A stretch of DNA of 33,334 nucleotides, taken from IMG/VR virus record IMGVR_UViG_3300020222_000103, positions 1-33,334 of that record, one strand, 5' to 3'. Source of the DNA: a virus. Position 1 is the first letter of the stretch. Each line of letters starts with the position of its first letter. The notes beneath the pieces are model-generated. The model made no database searches. It saw only the letters and a program-made list of their open reading frames with translations, and was not told the origin of the DNA. Below, piece by piece: positions 14,090 through 22,703 of the stretch. The position numbers were made by a program, and so were the translations under genes.

Positions 14090-14461
14090 ATGGCTGAATA
14101 TGTAACAAGATGTTCGATCGAATATAACGGTCAAAACTTCGAAGATTTTTCCGGGTACAAAGAAAACTCTGTTGCCCTTTCAAAACCGGTTGCTCTGATG
14201 AACAAATCTGGTACCGCGAAACTGCAGCCCCGTTACGGGTTCACTGTTGACGCGAAAATTCCGAAATCTGTTGCCGGGGTGGATCCACGCCGGATTTTTG
14301 GAGGTACTTTCACCGTTCAGTATGACAACGGCGACCGCGTAAAATTCGGAGGCGTTGCAATTACCGAGGTTGGTGATTCACCGATTGACGGCGAGAACGA
14401 GGCAACCTACACGCTGTCTTATTCCGCCGAGACACGTTCACCGGATCTGGAGTTGATCTAA
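14090..14461 (+). CDS. Tail tube protein (Mu gpM-like)
   Basis: The 123-aa product lies directly after the sheath gene behind a very strong AAGGAGGAA ribosome site, consistent with an abundant structural protein. It is beta-rich (SIEYNGQNFEDFSGY, KLQPRYGFTVDAKIP, FGGTFTVQYDNGDRVKFGG), compatible with the phage tube fold whose hexamer rings form the inner tail channel. Length is in the range of Mu gpM. The stop overlaps the next start (TAATG). Confidence 0.88.
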   Translation: MAEYVTRCSIEYNGQNFEDFSGYKENSVALSKPVALMNKSGTAKLQPRYGFTVDAKIPKSVAGVDPRRIFGGTFTVQYDNGDRVKFGGVAITEVGDSPIDGENEATYTLSYSAETRSPDLELI

Positions 14462-14712
14462 TGAACAAAAAGATCGGTGGCACCGTAAAAAGTGCCACCG
14501 TTTCCGATTTACAAAAGGAAAACACCGAGCTGCTCGAAGTTCACGCCATGATAAAAGATGATTTGAACGAACGAGCAAAAGGTTTTCCGGTTCCGTGCAT
14601 GGCTAATAAAGCGCGTGTCATTGAGGCGCTTAACGGTGCAAAACTGAAATATCCAGAACTGACGGCATTCTTGACCGAAGTTCAGAATTTTATCGATAGC
14701 AGGGTAGCATGA
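14461..14712 (+). CDS. Hypothetical tail-region protein, 83 aa
   Basis: This short helical protein lies between tail tube and tail assembly chaperone genes, overlapping the former by one base (TAATG) and the latter by four (ATGA). It has charged helices (SDLQKENTELLEVHAMIKDD) that could form a coiled coil. I recognise no family. Position suggests an accessory tail assembly factor. The beginning of the gene contains GGTGGCACCGT...GTGCCACC, a local inverted repeat (14475-14501) that might form an RNA hairpin over the early codons. Confidence 0.65.
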   Translation: MNKKIGGTVKSATVSDLQKENTELLEVHAMIKDDLNERAKGFPVPCMANKARVIEALNGAKLKYPELTAFLTEVQNFIDSRVA

Positions 14713-15197
14713 ATTTACTCGAAAAGCTTCGACAAGGTACTGCGGTATACAAGGACGTTGAAATTCCCGGTTCTCCGGGTGATTTCATTCGTGTAAAACT
14801 GTTGTCCGAAGATGACGAACTACAGGCGACACTTGCAGCCGATAAAATTTTTGATGGTCATAAAGTAGGTTTTGAAAATGTCCGCATGTACGATGCTGAA
14901 ATCGAAACGCAAATGCTTTATAGATCGCTGAAAGATCCATCAACCGGAAACGGTATTTCGAAGAATATTACTGATTTCAGATCGGCATTTACGCCGGAAA
15001 TGAAAGAGTATTTTATTACTGAGCTTGACAATCTGCGAAAAGAGTTTTCGCCGTCTCTTGACAAAATGAGTCCTGAAGACTACGATAAACTCATGGAAGA
15101 TTTAAAAAAAAAGCCAGAGGAGATTGTTGGGAGCGTTTCAAATATCGATTTAGCGAAAAGGCTAATTCTATCTTTGGTAAAGCTTCTACAGAACTAA
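14709..15197 (+). CDS. Tail assembly chaperone, unshifted product, 162 aa
   Basis: Genes between tube and tape measure in long-tailed phages encode chaperones that coat the tape measure during tail assembly. This product (helical and acidic, with EDDELQATLAADKIFD, then a charged Lys/Glu-rich region) has that position and character. At codons 132-135 the mRNA carries T-TTA-AAA-AAA-AAG, a -1 slippery site; without slipping, translation continues 27 codons to a TAA at 15195-15197. The unshifted tail PEEIVGSVSNIDLAKRLILS is hydrophobic at its end. Confidence 0.78.
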   Translation: MNLLEKLRQGTAVYKDVEIPGSPGDFIRVKLLSEDDELQATLAADKIFDGHKVGFENVRMYDAEIETQMLYRSLKDPSTGNGISKNITDFRSAFTPEMKEYFITELDNLRKEFSPSLDKMSPEDYDKLMEDLKKKPEEIVGSVSNIDLAKRLILSLVKLLQN

Positions 15198-15256
15198 CAA
15201 CCGGGCAATGGTTGTACATTCGTGCAATGGAAACGGTCGAAAACGAGGGTAAATAA
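14709..15256 (+). CDS. Tail assembly chaperone, -1 frameshift product, about 182 aa
   Basis: After 135 codons a -1 slip at 15107-15113 (or 15101-15107) enters a frame that stays open for 47 codons and ends at TAA 15254-15256, sharing its last base with the tape-measure ATG (TAATG), the same junction used at several other genes here. That frame has a stop at 15086-15088 and no start codon before the slip site, so it is only reachable by frameshift. Its sequence (YRFSEKANSIFGKASTEL, TGQWLYIRAMETVENEGK) looks like real protein. A programmed shift between two chaperone ORFs is a known conserved feature of phage tail operons, Mu gp41/42 region included. Confidence 0.75.
15101..15113 (+). promoter_or_regulatory. 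-1 ribosomal frameshift slippery site
   Basis: The sequence TTTAAAAAAAAAG contains two overlapping in-phase slippery heptamers, T-TTA-AAA and A-AAA-AAG, each allowing both tRNAs to re-pair after a one-base backward slip. It precedes the point where the two chaperone reading frames overlap. Stimulatory structure downstream was not established. Confidence 0.75.
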
Positions 15257-17019
15257 TGGCAGATATAGACATATCCATTGGCGGCGATAATAAAGAGCTT
15301 CTGAAAGAAGTTGCAGAAGCTAAACGGGTATTAAATAAAGAAGCGCGGGAACAGGAACGAATAGACGCCCGCCTTTCCCGTAAAAAGGCCCGCAACCGCT
15401 TAAAGGTAATCCGCGAAACAAGAAAAGCCGAAGAGCAAAGCGCCCGCGAATCTGAACGGATGGAAGATCGGCTTTTCCGGAAGCGTGCTCGAAATCGTTT
15501 AAAAGATATTCGCGCCCGCGTTCGTGAAGAAAAAGCAGCCCATCGTGAAATCGAAAGAGCTGAAAGGTTATCCGCAGAACGCCGTTCTCGTTTATTCCGT
15601 CGCGGTGTTGCCGGTGCCGTTGGTACCGGTTTAGCCGTCGGCGCTGCGGGCGTTGTAATGGGTCGCGGAATCATTGAATACGAAGAACGCCTTGCGAGAA
15701 CTGCGGTACAAGCGAAAAAGTCAAGGGAAGAGCAGGCGGCACTTGGAGAATCGATAACCGCTGCTTCGATTAAATACGGTGTTTCGCGTGATAATATTTT
15801 ATCAACATTCGAGGCGATTGTTGATAAATCCGGCGATTTTGATCTTGCCGCCCAGAATCTCGACAAAATCGGAATGACCCTGCGCGGTACCGGGTCGGAC
15901 GCTTCCGAACTTGGTATTTTGATAGCAGCGCTTAAGAATTCAATCAACGAATCTGGAACAAAGCAGACCGGCGGAATATTCGATTTTCTCGATGTTTTGA
16001 TTGCGCAAGGTGACGAAGCCTCTATTAACCTTTCGGAACTTACAAGCGAAGCGCAGAAGCTTATGGGAGCGTTTACGCAAGCCGGTTTTGAAAACATGAA
16101 ACAGTTTACCGAATTCGGCGGATTGTTTCAGATTGCCGGAAAGGGCGCCGGGAAAGCCGAGGCTGCTACCTATGTCGCTTCGTTCCTTCGTGAAATAGGG
16201 AAGCGGTCGAAGGATATCGAAAAAGCCACCGGCGTTAAAACAACAAAAAAAGGCGGAACCCTTCGCGATCTCGGCGACGTTATACCGGAACTTTTGAAAG
16301 CTACCGGCGGGGATATCAACAAAATAAACGCGCTTTTCCCGAACGCAGAGGCCGCTATTCCTTTGAAACTTCTCGCGGTTGAATACCAGAAGACCGGGGG
16401 AGAAATCAAGAGTTTTAACCGTCTTCTTGAACTTGGAGGAATGGCTGCAGAAGTCAACGCCGAAAGATACAAACGAGTTTCTGAAACATCAGGACAGGCA
16501 TTCGGAAAGGCCGGGGCGCTCGGCACCATGTTAGCCGATAAAGCACTTGTTCCCGTGATTGATGATTTATCGGTTAGCCTTGAACGGTTGCTTTCAGATC
16601 CGGGGAAATTAAAGCAGCTTGAAAATACTTTCATGGCGATAGGTGAAACATTAAAGCTGGTTGGTAAATTCGGGGTCGCTTTCGGAAATATCATTTCCCC
16701 GATAGTAGGTATTGCCGGGGATATTAGCCGTTCCGGGCAACTTAACGAAAGAATCAAAAAGTTACCAGAAACAGCAAAAAAACGGCTAAAGGACGAACTC
16801 GGCGTTGGTTTCCTCGAACCAATAGTAAATGCTGGTTCAACCCGGTCAAGTATGAACGCCGTTGAAAGCGCCCTGAACAATATTGAATTGAGTCTGGTTG
16901 TCAATAACACAATGGGAAGAACCGACGCAAAACTTGAAGGACTTTCAAATTCTGACACCGGATCGAAAAGGTTTACCAATTACGCCGTCGGTCGTAATCA
17001 ATGGAGGTTTGGTCAATAA
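15256..17019 (+). CDS. Tail tape measure protein
   Basis: The 587-aa product is long and helical. Residues about 10-110 are a highly charged Arg/Glu/Lys coiled coil with repeated (R/K)(R/K)ARNRLK units (at about 47-55 and 74-84). A hydrophobic Gly/Ala/Val segment follows (about 116-137), as in many tape measures that later insert into the membrane. The middle has the phage tape-measure domain (FLDVLIAQGDEASINLSELTSEAQKLMG across about 241-268 read by parts). It is the longest gene between chaperone and baseplate genes. The length sets tail length; 587 aa predicts a fairly short tail of the order of 85-90 nm using the usual 1.5 Å per residue rule. Confidence 0.9.
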   Translation: MADIDISIGGDNKELLKEVAEAKRVLNKEAREQERIDARLSRKKARNRLKVIRETRKAEEQSARESERMEDRLFRKRARNRLKDIRARVREEKAAHREIERAERLSAERRSRLFRRGVAGAVGTGLAVGAAGVVMGRGIIEYEERLARTAVQAKKSREEQAALGESITAASIKYGVSRDNILSTFEAIVDKSGDFDLAAQNLDKIGMTLRGTGSDASELGILIAALKNSINESGTKQTGGIFDFLDVLIAQGDEASINLSELTSEAQKLMGAFTQAGFENMKQFTEFGGLFQIAGKGAGKAEAATYVASFLREIGKRSKDIEKATGVKTTKKGGTLRDLGDVIPELLKATGGDINKINALFPNAEAAIPLKLLAVEYQKTGGEIKSFNRLLELGGMAAEVNAERYKRVSETSGQAFGKAGALGTMLADKALVPVIDDLSVSLERLLSDPGKLKQLENTFMAIGETLKLVGKFGVAFGNIISPIVGIAGDISRSGQLNERIKKLPETAKKRLKDELGVGFLEPIVNAGSTRSSMNAVESALNNIELSLVVNNTMGRTDAKLEGLSNSDTGSKRFTNYAVGRNQWRFGQ

Positions 17020-18272
17020 TGTCTGATAGATTCATACCACAAATTGCAGGGTTTTACCTGAATATTGTTTCTGTTTCGAATGGATTTACTTCGTCGGTTA
17101 TAAAACACGAATACCCATTTTCTAACCGGAACAAGCTGGAAAACACCGGGCAAAACACGCGGACATATACCGTTGATTGTGTTTTTATGGCTAATCCGCC
17201 AATTACACAAGGTTGGGAACCTTCGACGGCGATTTTTCCAACGTATGAATCGTTTTTAAACTTCAAGGCAACACTTGAACAAACCCGCGAGCCGGTCGAT
17301 TTTATTCACCCGGTTTTTGGTGAGATGTCCGGCATGGTTGAAGGTTTTTCAAGCGTTGACGACGAAACAAAAAAATTCGCTTCGGTGAGTTTTACGTTTG
17401 TCGAAGAGGTTACTTCTGATGAATCGACGTTTGTCCTTTATATACTTCCGGCGCAGGGGGTACAATTTAGGTTAGCAAGCGCCGGAATATCCGACAGGCT
17501 CGCGGAATTGCAGCGATTGGCGGCGTCTCTCCGTGCGTTTGTTGCGACAATGGCAGCTTTCAAGGGAAAACTCGACGCATATTTGAATCGAATAGTATCG
17601 GCTGCAACATCGATTAAAAATACCGTTGACTACGTTCAAGGGTTACCCGGTGAAATTGTTTCTTCGATAAATTCTGCAATTGATCGTTTGGTTGTAAGTT
17701 TTGCCACCGCGAGCAGTTCACCGGCTGCATTTATCAACAATATAACGCAAGCAACACGCGATTTAGCCGACACTTTCACCGACGCGACCCAAAGGACGGC
17801 GGTAATCGTTTTAGGGGCTTCTCGTGTCGCATACGAAGCCGGGAACGTTTATCAAGAAGATGACAAGAAACGCGACAAAATTTCAAAGAAGGAAAAGAAA
17901 GCTTCGTTCGACGCAGCCGGAAACTATGTCGGCGGTGACCCTATCCCTGACGCAATGACCGCGCAGGAGCTCGAAGAAACGCTTTTTAATGTTAAAGCCC
18001 TAATATATGACGCATTGCTTTTGGATCGGGAAAACGCACCTCTGCGCGATCAGGCGAAGACTTTGCAGACGTATATCAACGAAATAAAACTTTCACGGGA
18101 AAGAATGGAAACGCAAGAACTTCCAATGCAGAGTTTGCACACTACCGCAATAATGAACGGTATGAATTATCAATCTGCAGAACGTATTTTGAAACTGAAT
18201 CCGCATATTAAAAACCCGACTTTCGCAAGCGGTGCCGTTAAAGTAATATTTCCAAGGTCAGCAAATGGATGA
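17019..18272 (+). CDS. Baseplate/DNA circularisation N-terminal domain protein (Mu gpN-like)
   Basis: The 417-aa product follows the tape measure with TAATG overlap and a GGAGG site 11 bases upstream. Residues about 1-140 match the 'DNA circularisation protein N-terminus' family of Mu gpN (strands SVSNGFTSSVIKHEYPF, EYPFSNRNKLENTGQN, then FIHPVFGEMSGMVEGFS). The middle (about 160-280) is helical and Ala/Ser-rich. The end (MNGMNYQSAERILKLNPHIK) resembles a LysM-like element, typical of proteins near the hub. It links the tape measure to the baseplate hub. Confidence 0.8.
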   Translation: MSDRFIPQIAGFYLNIVSVSNGFTSSVIKHEYPFSNRNKLENTGQNTRTYTVDCVFMANPPITQGWEPSTAIFPTYESFLNFKATLEQTREPVDFIHPVFGEMSGMVEGFSSVDDETKKFASVSFTFVEEVTSDESTFVLYILPAQGVQFRLASAGISDRLAELQRLAASLRAFVATMAAFKGKLDAYLNRIVSAATSIKNTVDYVQGLPGEIVSSINSAIDRLVVSFATASSSPAAFINNITQATRDLADTFTDATQRTAVIVLGASRVAYEAGNVYQEDDKKRDKISKKEKKASFDAAGNYVGGDPIPDAMTAQELEETLFNVKALIYDALLLDRENAPLRDQAKTLQTYINEIKLSRERMETQELPMQSLHTTAIMNGMNYQSAERILKLNPHIKNPTFASGAVKVIFPRSANG

Positions 18273-19428
18273 GATTCGAATAATCATAACGAATAAATAC
18301 GGCGAAGTTATCTCTGATGATAATCAATATTCTGATTATTCTTTCCTATCAGATTATAACAACCTTGCAAATCCGTTTTCTGTTACCTTGGTTAATGTTG
18401 ATTTCTCGGTTTCAGTCGGTGATAAAATTCAGTTTATGGTGAACGGAAAAACCGAGTACACCGGGATCATTCAACGGAAACAGGCAAGCGGTGATAAAAG
18501 TTCACAGATAGTTACATTATCAGGAAAAGACCGCGCCGGAATACTTGTCGAAAGCTTCTGCAACAATTTCAAGGATTTTAACAATAAAACGCCGAAATTT
18601 ATCATTGAGGCGTTGATTAAGCAGACGGATTTCTATGTTAAACCTCGCGGATCGGCGGAAAATATCGAAGATTCAACCGGTTTTAATAGTTCTTCAGACG
18701 TAAGTAGTCGCAATTCTGCGACTGTTGCAGACGTTAATAACTCAAAAACCGTTGATGGATCTGGTTATTCTACGGTTTACGATCAAGCTTTTACTGGGTT
18801 AAAAGCCAGGAAACACTACAAAATAAACGTCGGAGACCGCGTTTTTGACAAAATAAACCAGCTTGTTAAGGCGCTTGGGTATGAAATTCTTTATGAAAAC
18901 GAAGGCACTTTGTATATCGGCGATCTGAACCGGAAGCGATACAACGACACAATCGAATATTCGATTACTTTCCGGCGTGACGGTATCGGAAATAATGCTT
19001 TGTCATACGATTTTTACGAAGATATTTCCGGGCGGTATAGTTCAATTATGGTTTCTTCGCAAGTTGATGATCCCGACTCTGATACTGTTGGTCATTTCAA
19101 GATTGCAAAAGATTCAACGGTGCCAAATATTAAGTTTATGGCTATGCAAGTTGATGACGAACAAGAAAGCCCGCGCCTGATAGCGATTCAGGAACGCGAG
19201 GATCAACGAATTGAAGGTTTTGGGGTTACATATACGGTACAAGGACACACGGCCGAAAACGGGGAAACATGGAACGTTAATCGATACGTTAATGTTTTTG
19301 ATGATATCAACGAGATTACAGAATATTTAGTTATTTATTCGCGTGAATTCAAATTTTCAAGAACCAACGGGACCACGACAGAAGTATTTTTATCGAAGGA
19401 AAAATTAACTTCGGAGCTTGAAATATAA
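18265..19428 (+). CDS. Baseplate hub protein (Mu gpP/gp44-like, late control D type)
   Basis: The 387-aa product overlaps the gpN-like gene by 8 bases. It begins with beta strands and the hub feature VSVGDKIQFMVNGKTEYTGIIQ (beta-barrel 'GD.I..... G.I'), then a helical insert (about 85-195) and a second barrel region with YSITFRRDGIGNNALSY, followed by YTVQGHTAENGETWNVNRYV. This is the trimeric hub fold shared by Mu gp44 and T4 gp27. The hub carries the spike. Residues 130-160 are a Ser/Asn-rich linker. Confidence 0.85.
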   Translation: MDEIRIIITNKYGEVISDDNQYSDYSFLSDYNNLANPFSVTLVNVDFSVSVGDKIQFMVNGKTEYTGIIQRKQASGDKSSQIVTLSGKDRAGILVESFCNNFKDFNNKTPKFIIEALIKQTDFYVKPRGSAENIEDSTGFNSSSDVSSRNSATVADVNNSKTVDGSGYSTVYDQAFTGLKARKHYKINVGDRVFDKINQLVKALGYEILYENEGTLYIGDLNRKRYNDTIEYSITFRRDGIGNNALSYDFYEDISGRYSSIMVSSQVDDPDSDTVGHFKIAKDSTVPNIKFMAMQVDDEQESPRLIAIQEREDQRIEGFGVTYTVQGHTAENGETWNVNRYVNVFDDINEITEYLVIYSREFKFSRTNGTTTEVFLSKEKLTSELEI

Positions 19429-19940
19429 TGCAAGTTTTTAAAGTAGTCGTTTCTGAAATAACCGCGAGCGATCGACATTCATTGGTTGACGCTATCGGGC
19501 GGGCCGGGGAAGAAATTACCCAGCGTCCAAGTTATCAGCACGCGGGATTTCATAGCACATTGAAGCCGGGAACAAACGGTTACATGATCGCAAGCGGTGA
19601 AAATATTACCATGATCGCAAGCGCTGACACCGCCGAAGATCGTCCGGAAGGTTTAGAAAACACTACAACGATTTACCGCGATGCGAATAAATACGTTAAA
19701 ATTGCGGAAAATGGTGATATTACGGTTGCGAACAACCAAAATAAGATTATATTAAAGAGTAATGGCGATATTGAACTTGGTTCAAGTGCGTTAAAAAAGT
19801 TGGTTACGGAGGATATTTTGTCAGTTCTAACAGCGCATACGCATACTTGCGGGACACCGGGAAACCCAACAACCGCAACTATTTTTACGCCGCCATTGTC
19901 TGCAGAGTTGCACTGCACCTCAAAAGTTAAAGGTCAATAA
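19428..19940 (+). CDS. Baseplate spike protein (Mu gp45-like)
   Basis: The 170-aa product follows the hub gene with TAATG overlap. It has an N-terminal OB-like region (AGFHSTLKPGTNGYMIASGENITMIAS), a beta-helical part with repeats (NKYVKIAENGDITVANNQNK, SNGDIELGS), and a C-terminal H-T-H-T-C-G motif with H137 and H139, the pattern that binds a metal at the tip of membrane-piercing spikes. It would puncture the outer membrane on contraction. This spike type is most at home in phages of Gram-negative (diderm) hosts. Confidence 0.85.
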   Translation: MQVFKVVVSEITASDRHSLVDAIGRAGEEITQRPSYQHAGFHSTLKPGTNGYMIASGENITMIASADTAEDRPEGLENTTTIYRDANKYVKIAENGDITVANNQNKIILKSNGDIELGSSALKKLVTEDILSVLTAHTHTCGTPGNPTTATIFTPPLSAELHCTSKVKGQ

Positions 19941-20323
19941 TGGATTTCGCAATTGTACAAGGTCCGAATGGTGTACCGGAAATGTCATGGGAAAAGCCGA
20001 CAAACATCGGTAACCTTTTGTATTTCTCGATCAACATTAAAAAAGGAACACTTTTTAATAATCCGGGTTTCGGCCTTGATTTGTCTGATATCAAAAAGTT
20101 GACTGATGAAAAACTGCCATTAATTCAGGACAGAGTTGAAAAATCACTCAAGTGGATTCTTGACATAGGCAAGGCGAGAGAAATTCTTGTTACCGTTGAA
20201 AAAAACATTCAGGCTATCGGGCGCGTTGACATATTTATAAAAGCAACGCAGGCCGACGGAACGCCTGTCGATTTAAGCACTTTCAGAAGTGTAGGAGGGC
20301 CCGCCGATGGCTTTATTGTATGA
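19940..20323 (+). CDS. Baseplate wedge protein (Mu gp46-like, gpW/gp25 type)
   Basis: The 127-aa product overlaps the spike gene by one base and the gp47-like gene by 17 bases. The features (LLYFSINIKKGTLFNNPGFG, KLTDEKLPLIQDRVEKSLKW, IGKAREILVTVEKN) match phage gp46/gpW-type proteins that join sheath and baseplate wedge. In Mu the same gene order (45, 46, 47) is seen. Confidence 0.85.
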   Translation: MDFAIVQGPNGVPEMSWEKPTNIGNLLYFSINIKKGTLFNNPGFGLDLSDIKKLTDEKLPLIQDRVEKSLKWILDIGKAREILVTVEKNIQAIGRVDIFIKATQADGTPVDLSTFRSVGGPADGFIV

Positions 20324-21146
20324 AAAAGATTTTGATCAGATATTAAGAGATATTCTCACCGACTACCAGAATCTCGATTCAAACCCGGACGTGTCTCAAG
20401 GCTCTATGCCTTTTATTATGGGTTCCGTTTTGGCTTCTATGATTTGGGGTATTTTCAAGAAGTGCGACTATAACAAAAAGCAAATGTTCGTCGATACTGC
20501 AGACGCCGAAAACCTCAGAAAATGGGGCGCGATTTATGATATTCCTTACCTCGAAACGGATACCGATTCGACGTATTTGAATAAAATATTGCGCTTCATT
20601 CGTCAAGCTCCGGCTGGTGGGAACAAGCAGGATTTTGAAGACTGGGCACTTGATCAGAATAATTGTTTTTTCGAATACGACGGAACCGTATATTATAACA
20701 ATCTCGCAACTGTTGTAAACGCCGGTTTCGGTGCCGGTACCGTTGGTATTTTCACGGTGCCAACCGATGAAACGATCATTGATGTTGTAAGCCCGGTAAA
20801 CATCGAAGAGGAACTTCGCTCGGTAACGCAAGATTATATTGAAACCGTTCGACCGCTCGGAATGCTTGCGGCTTCGGTTGTTTCTGCAAAACCGCTTTCG
20901 CAATCGGTTACAATGACGGTGCAAGCCCCGGAAGGTCAATTTGTCGATGAGGCTGCAATAGCCGAGGCCATTCGCGATAACATGAATTTAATGGTGCCCG
21001 GTGAGCCATTATACACCGCGACGCTTATTTGTATTGCGATGTCATACGGTGCAATAAACCCTGTTTTGTCGCTTCCTGCGGGTAATGTTTTAGCAGCAAA
21101 TGACCGGTTTATTCGGCCGAATGTAATAACGGTTACGGAGGTATAA
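20307..21146 (+). CDS. Baseplate wedge protein J-like (Mu gp47-like)
   Basis: The 279-aa product has the Baseplate_J pattern: N-terminal helices (DFDQILRDILTDY), DTADAENLRKWGAIYDIPY, then a strand/helix core (NKQDFEDWALDQN), IDVVSPVNIEEELRSVTQDYIETVRPLGMLA read in parts, and the C-terminal trimerisation-like region. It forms the wedge of the baseplate. The gene has an overlapping start and a good GGAGGGCC ribosome site inside the gp46-like gene. Confidence 0.88.
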   Translation: MALLYEKDFDQILRDILTDYQNLDSNPDVSQGSMPFIMGSVLASMIWGIFKKCDYNKKQMFVDTADAENLRKWGAIYDIPYLETDTDSTYLNKILRFIRQAPAGGNKQDFEDWALDQNNCFFEYDGTVYYNNLATVVNAGFGAGTVGIFTVPTDETIIDVVSPVNIEEELRSVTQDYIETVRPLGMLAASVVSAKPLSQSVTMTVQAPEGQFVDEAAIAEAIRDNMNLMVPGEPLYTATLICIAMSYGAINPVLSLPAGNVLAANDRFIRPNVITVTEV

Positions 21147-21147
21147 A

Positions 21148-21561
21148 ATGATTCGACCAGTACATTACAACATGGAATACCCCGGAAATTTTGAGGTTAT
21201 TGAATGTCGTGAAGGTGCGACAGCTTCCGGGAAAATTCTATTGAACGTTGAAGGATTGACCGACATTCTCGAAAGCGCGGTTTCAATTTACCGGGCGACA
21301 AAGCCGGACGCCGATCAGGAAAAATGGACAACATCCGGCTCTGATTTATACGCTGCTGATGTTTTCACGTTGACATTTTCACGAATGGCCGACGGTCGTA
21401 TTGTCGCTAATTGGTGTTTTGATCCGGTTGAGATTACCGGGATCGAGCAAGGTTTTTACGCTATCACAATCTATATTAATTCTGATTCTGCTGCCGATGT
21501 TAAGCAGGCATGCGTTGAATTTATCGTTAAAATAAAAAATTCAATTTCGATTGGTGTTTAA
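21148..21561 (+). CDS. Hypothetical beta-rich tail protein, 137 aa
   Basis: The product is beta-rich with repeated strand patterns (ASGKILLNVEGLTDILESA, VEITGIEQGFYAITIYIN), resembling the Ig-like domain of lactococcal-phage BppU-type baseplate proteins that begin fibre assemblies. In Mu the gene after gp47 is gp48; here that homologue lies downstream of the fibres. This protein may attach the fibre module to the baseplate. It is followed by the next gene with no gap. Confidence 0.6.
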   Translation: MIRPVHYNMEYPGNFEVIECREGATASGKILLNVEGLTDILESAVSIYRATKPDADQEKWTTSGSDLYAADVFTLTFSRMADGRIVANWCFDPVEITGIEQGFYAITIYINSDSAADVKQACVEFIVKIKNSISIGV

Positions 21562-21897
21562 ATGGATGAATTCGATAGTAAATATGTGATAATCAAGGCC
21601 GACACAATCGAAGCCTCGAACGAAATATTGCGAACTGCGACTATTTCCTTGGGTTTGTCCGAAAACAATTTTAAATATTTGATCGGCGAACGCAACGAAG
21701 GTAATATAATCGGCGTTGAAATTAAGAACAACAATGTTCCTGTATTTATAAACGGTTTCGCTCTTTACGAAATAGACAAGCATATTGTCGAGGCTCTTGA
21801 TACTTGGATAGAATTAAAAGTTTCGCAAATTGTAAACGTTTGGTATGTATCACAAAACAAGGTATGGGATATAATACCGAATGAGGTGTTAATATGA
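21562..21897 (+). CDS. Hypothetical protein of fibre module, 111 aa
   Basis: This gene starts directly after the previous stop and overlaps the LamG-like gene by 4 bases (ATGA). The product has an N-terminal helix (EASNEILRTATISLGLS) and beta strands (NIIGVEIKNNNVPVFIN, IVNVWYVSQNKVWDI). I recognise no family. Its base composition is AT-richer than the head genes, as for the two genes that follow, which suggests it travels with the fibre module. Confidence 0.6.
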   Translation: MDEFDSKYVIIKADTIEASNEILRTATISLGLSENNFKYLIGERNEGNIIGVEIKNNNVPVFINGFALYEIDKHIVEALDTWIELKVSQIVNVWYVSQNKVWDIIPNEVLI

Positions 21898-22703
21898 TTG
21901 GAAGTTTTAACGAAGCCAATGTTGTTTTTGCGCTTGTTCCAAAATGCGAGACATTCAGAACTGCTGATGCTAATACCGGCTATTCTATGCTTTATAACGG
22001 CCCTCAATCTGGCGGCACTATTACCGGAACACTTACCAATATGGCAACTGGTTACGGTTTTAGACTTGCACAAAAGGACTATAATATTGATGGTTCCAAT
22101 GACGTTATAAATTTAAGTGGATCGACGCTGATTTTTAAAAATAAAACAACATTCTCAACCATAACGAGAATAAAGACAACAGACTTAACAACAACAAGAA
22201 ATATATACCAAACACTTACCGACACATCAAACAGAGTTGCACTTCGCATTGAAGGCGGACTGCTTTATATTTTTGTAACGAACGGTGCAAACGCATACGG
22301 ATCCGTTGCATTGTCTAGCGTATTAACTTCTGGTGTATACTCTGATATTTGCGTGGTTTACAATGGCGCAGGTGCAGCAAATGCAGACAGGCTAAAATTG
22401 TATGTTAACGGAGTAGCTGTTACGCTTTCATTTTTTGGTACGATTCCTGCAACGACAACTAATGCGGCGTTACCCAATTTGGTTTTATTTAATATTCATA
22501 ACGGGCAGGCAGAATCAGCAATAGTATACTCTAACGCATTAAGTGCTAGTGACGCATTATCGATATACAATTTAGGCCCAAACCTTGGTGGTCTTACCGG
22601 TGTTGATAATGGAAACGGAACAATGAATTTATTAGGCGGTTTTGGTCATATACATAGTGTTGGAATGGGTATTGGCGTTGGCGTTGGTGTTGGAATAGTG
22701 TAA
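21894..22703 (+). CDS. LamG/concanavalin A-like receptor-binding tail protein, 269 aa
   Basis: Residues about 60-225 fit a laminin-G-like jelly-roll: FRLAQKDYNIDGSNDVINLS, TFSTITRIKT, NRVALRIEGGLLYIFV, DICVVYNGAGAANADRLKLY, VNGVAVTLSFFGTIP and SAIVYSNALSASDALSIYN ('...YSRALS..E...LY' signature). Such domains bind carbohydrates and are used in phage adhesins and fibres. The C-terminus is a short run of G-x dipeptides (about 254-268, GMGIGVGVGVGI), unusual for a globular domain. It sits between baseplate and fibre genes, so a host-recognition role is likely. Confidence 0.7.
   Translation: MIGSFNEANVVFALVPKCETFRTADANTGYSMLYNGPQSGGTITGTLTNMATGYGFRLAQKDYNIDGSNDVINLSGSTLIFKNKTTFSTITRIKTTDLTTTRNIYQTLTDTSNRVALRIEGGLLYIFVTNGANAYGSVALSSVLTSGVYSDICVVYNGAGAANADRLKLYVNGVAVTLSFFGTIPATTTNAALPNLVLFNIHNGQAESAIVYSNALSASDALSIYNLGPNLGGLTGVDNGNGTMNLLGGFGHIHSVGMGIGVGVGVGIV

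Noticed and set aside
15186-16097. Long minus-strand open frame of 303 codons opposite the tape measure gene
   Set aside because: It is antisense to a well-supported tape measure gene, Ser/Arg-rich as expected from reversed Lys/Glu/Arg codons, and has no ribosome site or neighbours on that strand.
16170-16979. Minus-strand open frame of 269 codons in the tape measure gene
   Set aside because: Same reason: mirror of a biased codon pattern, no initiation signal, Ser/Pro-rich composition without domains.
20379-20939. Minus-strand open frame of 186 codons opposite the gp47-like gene
   Set aside because: Shadow of a recognisable baseplate gene, Arg-rich, no ribosome site.
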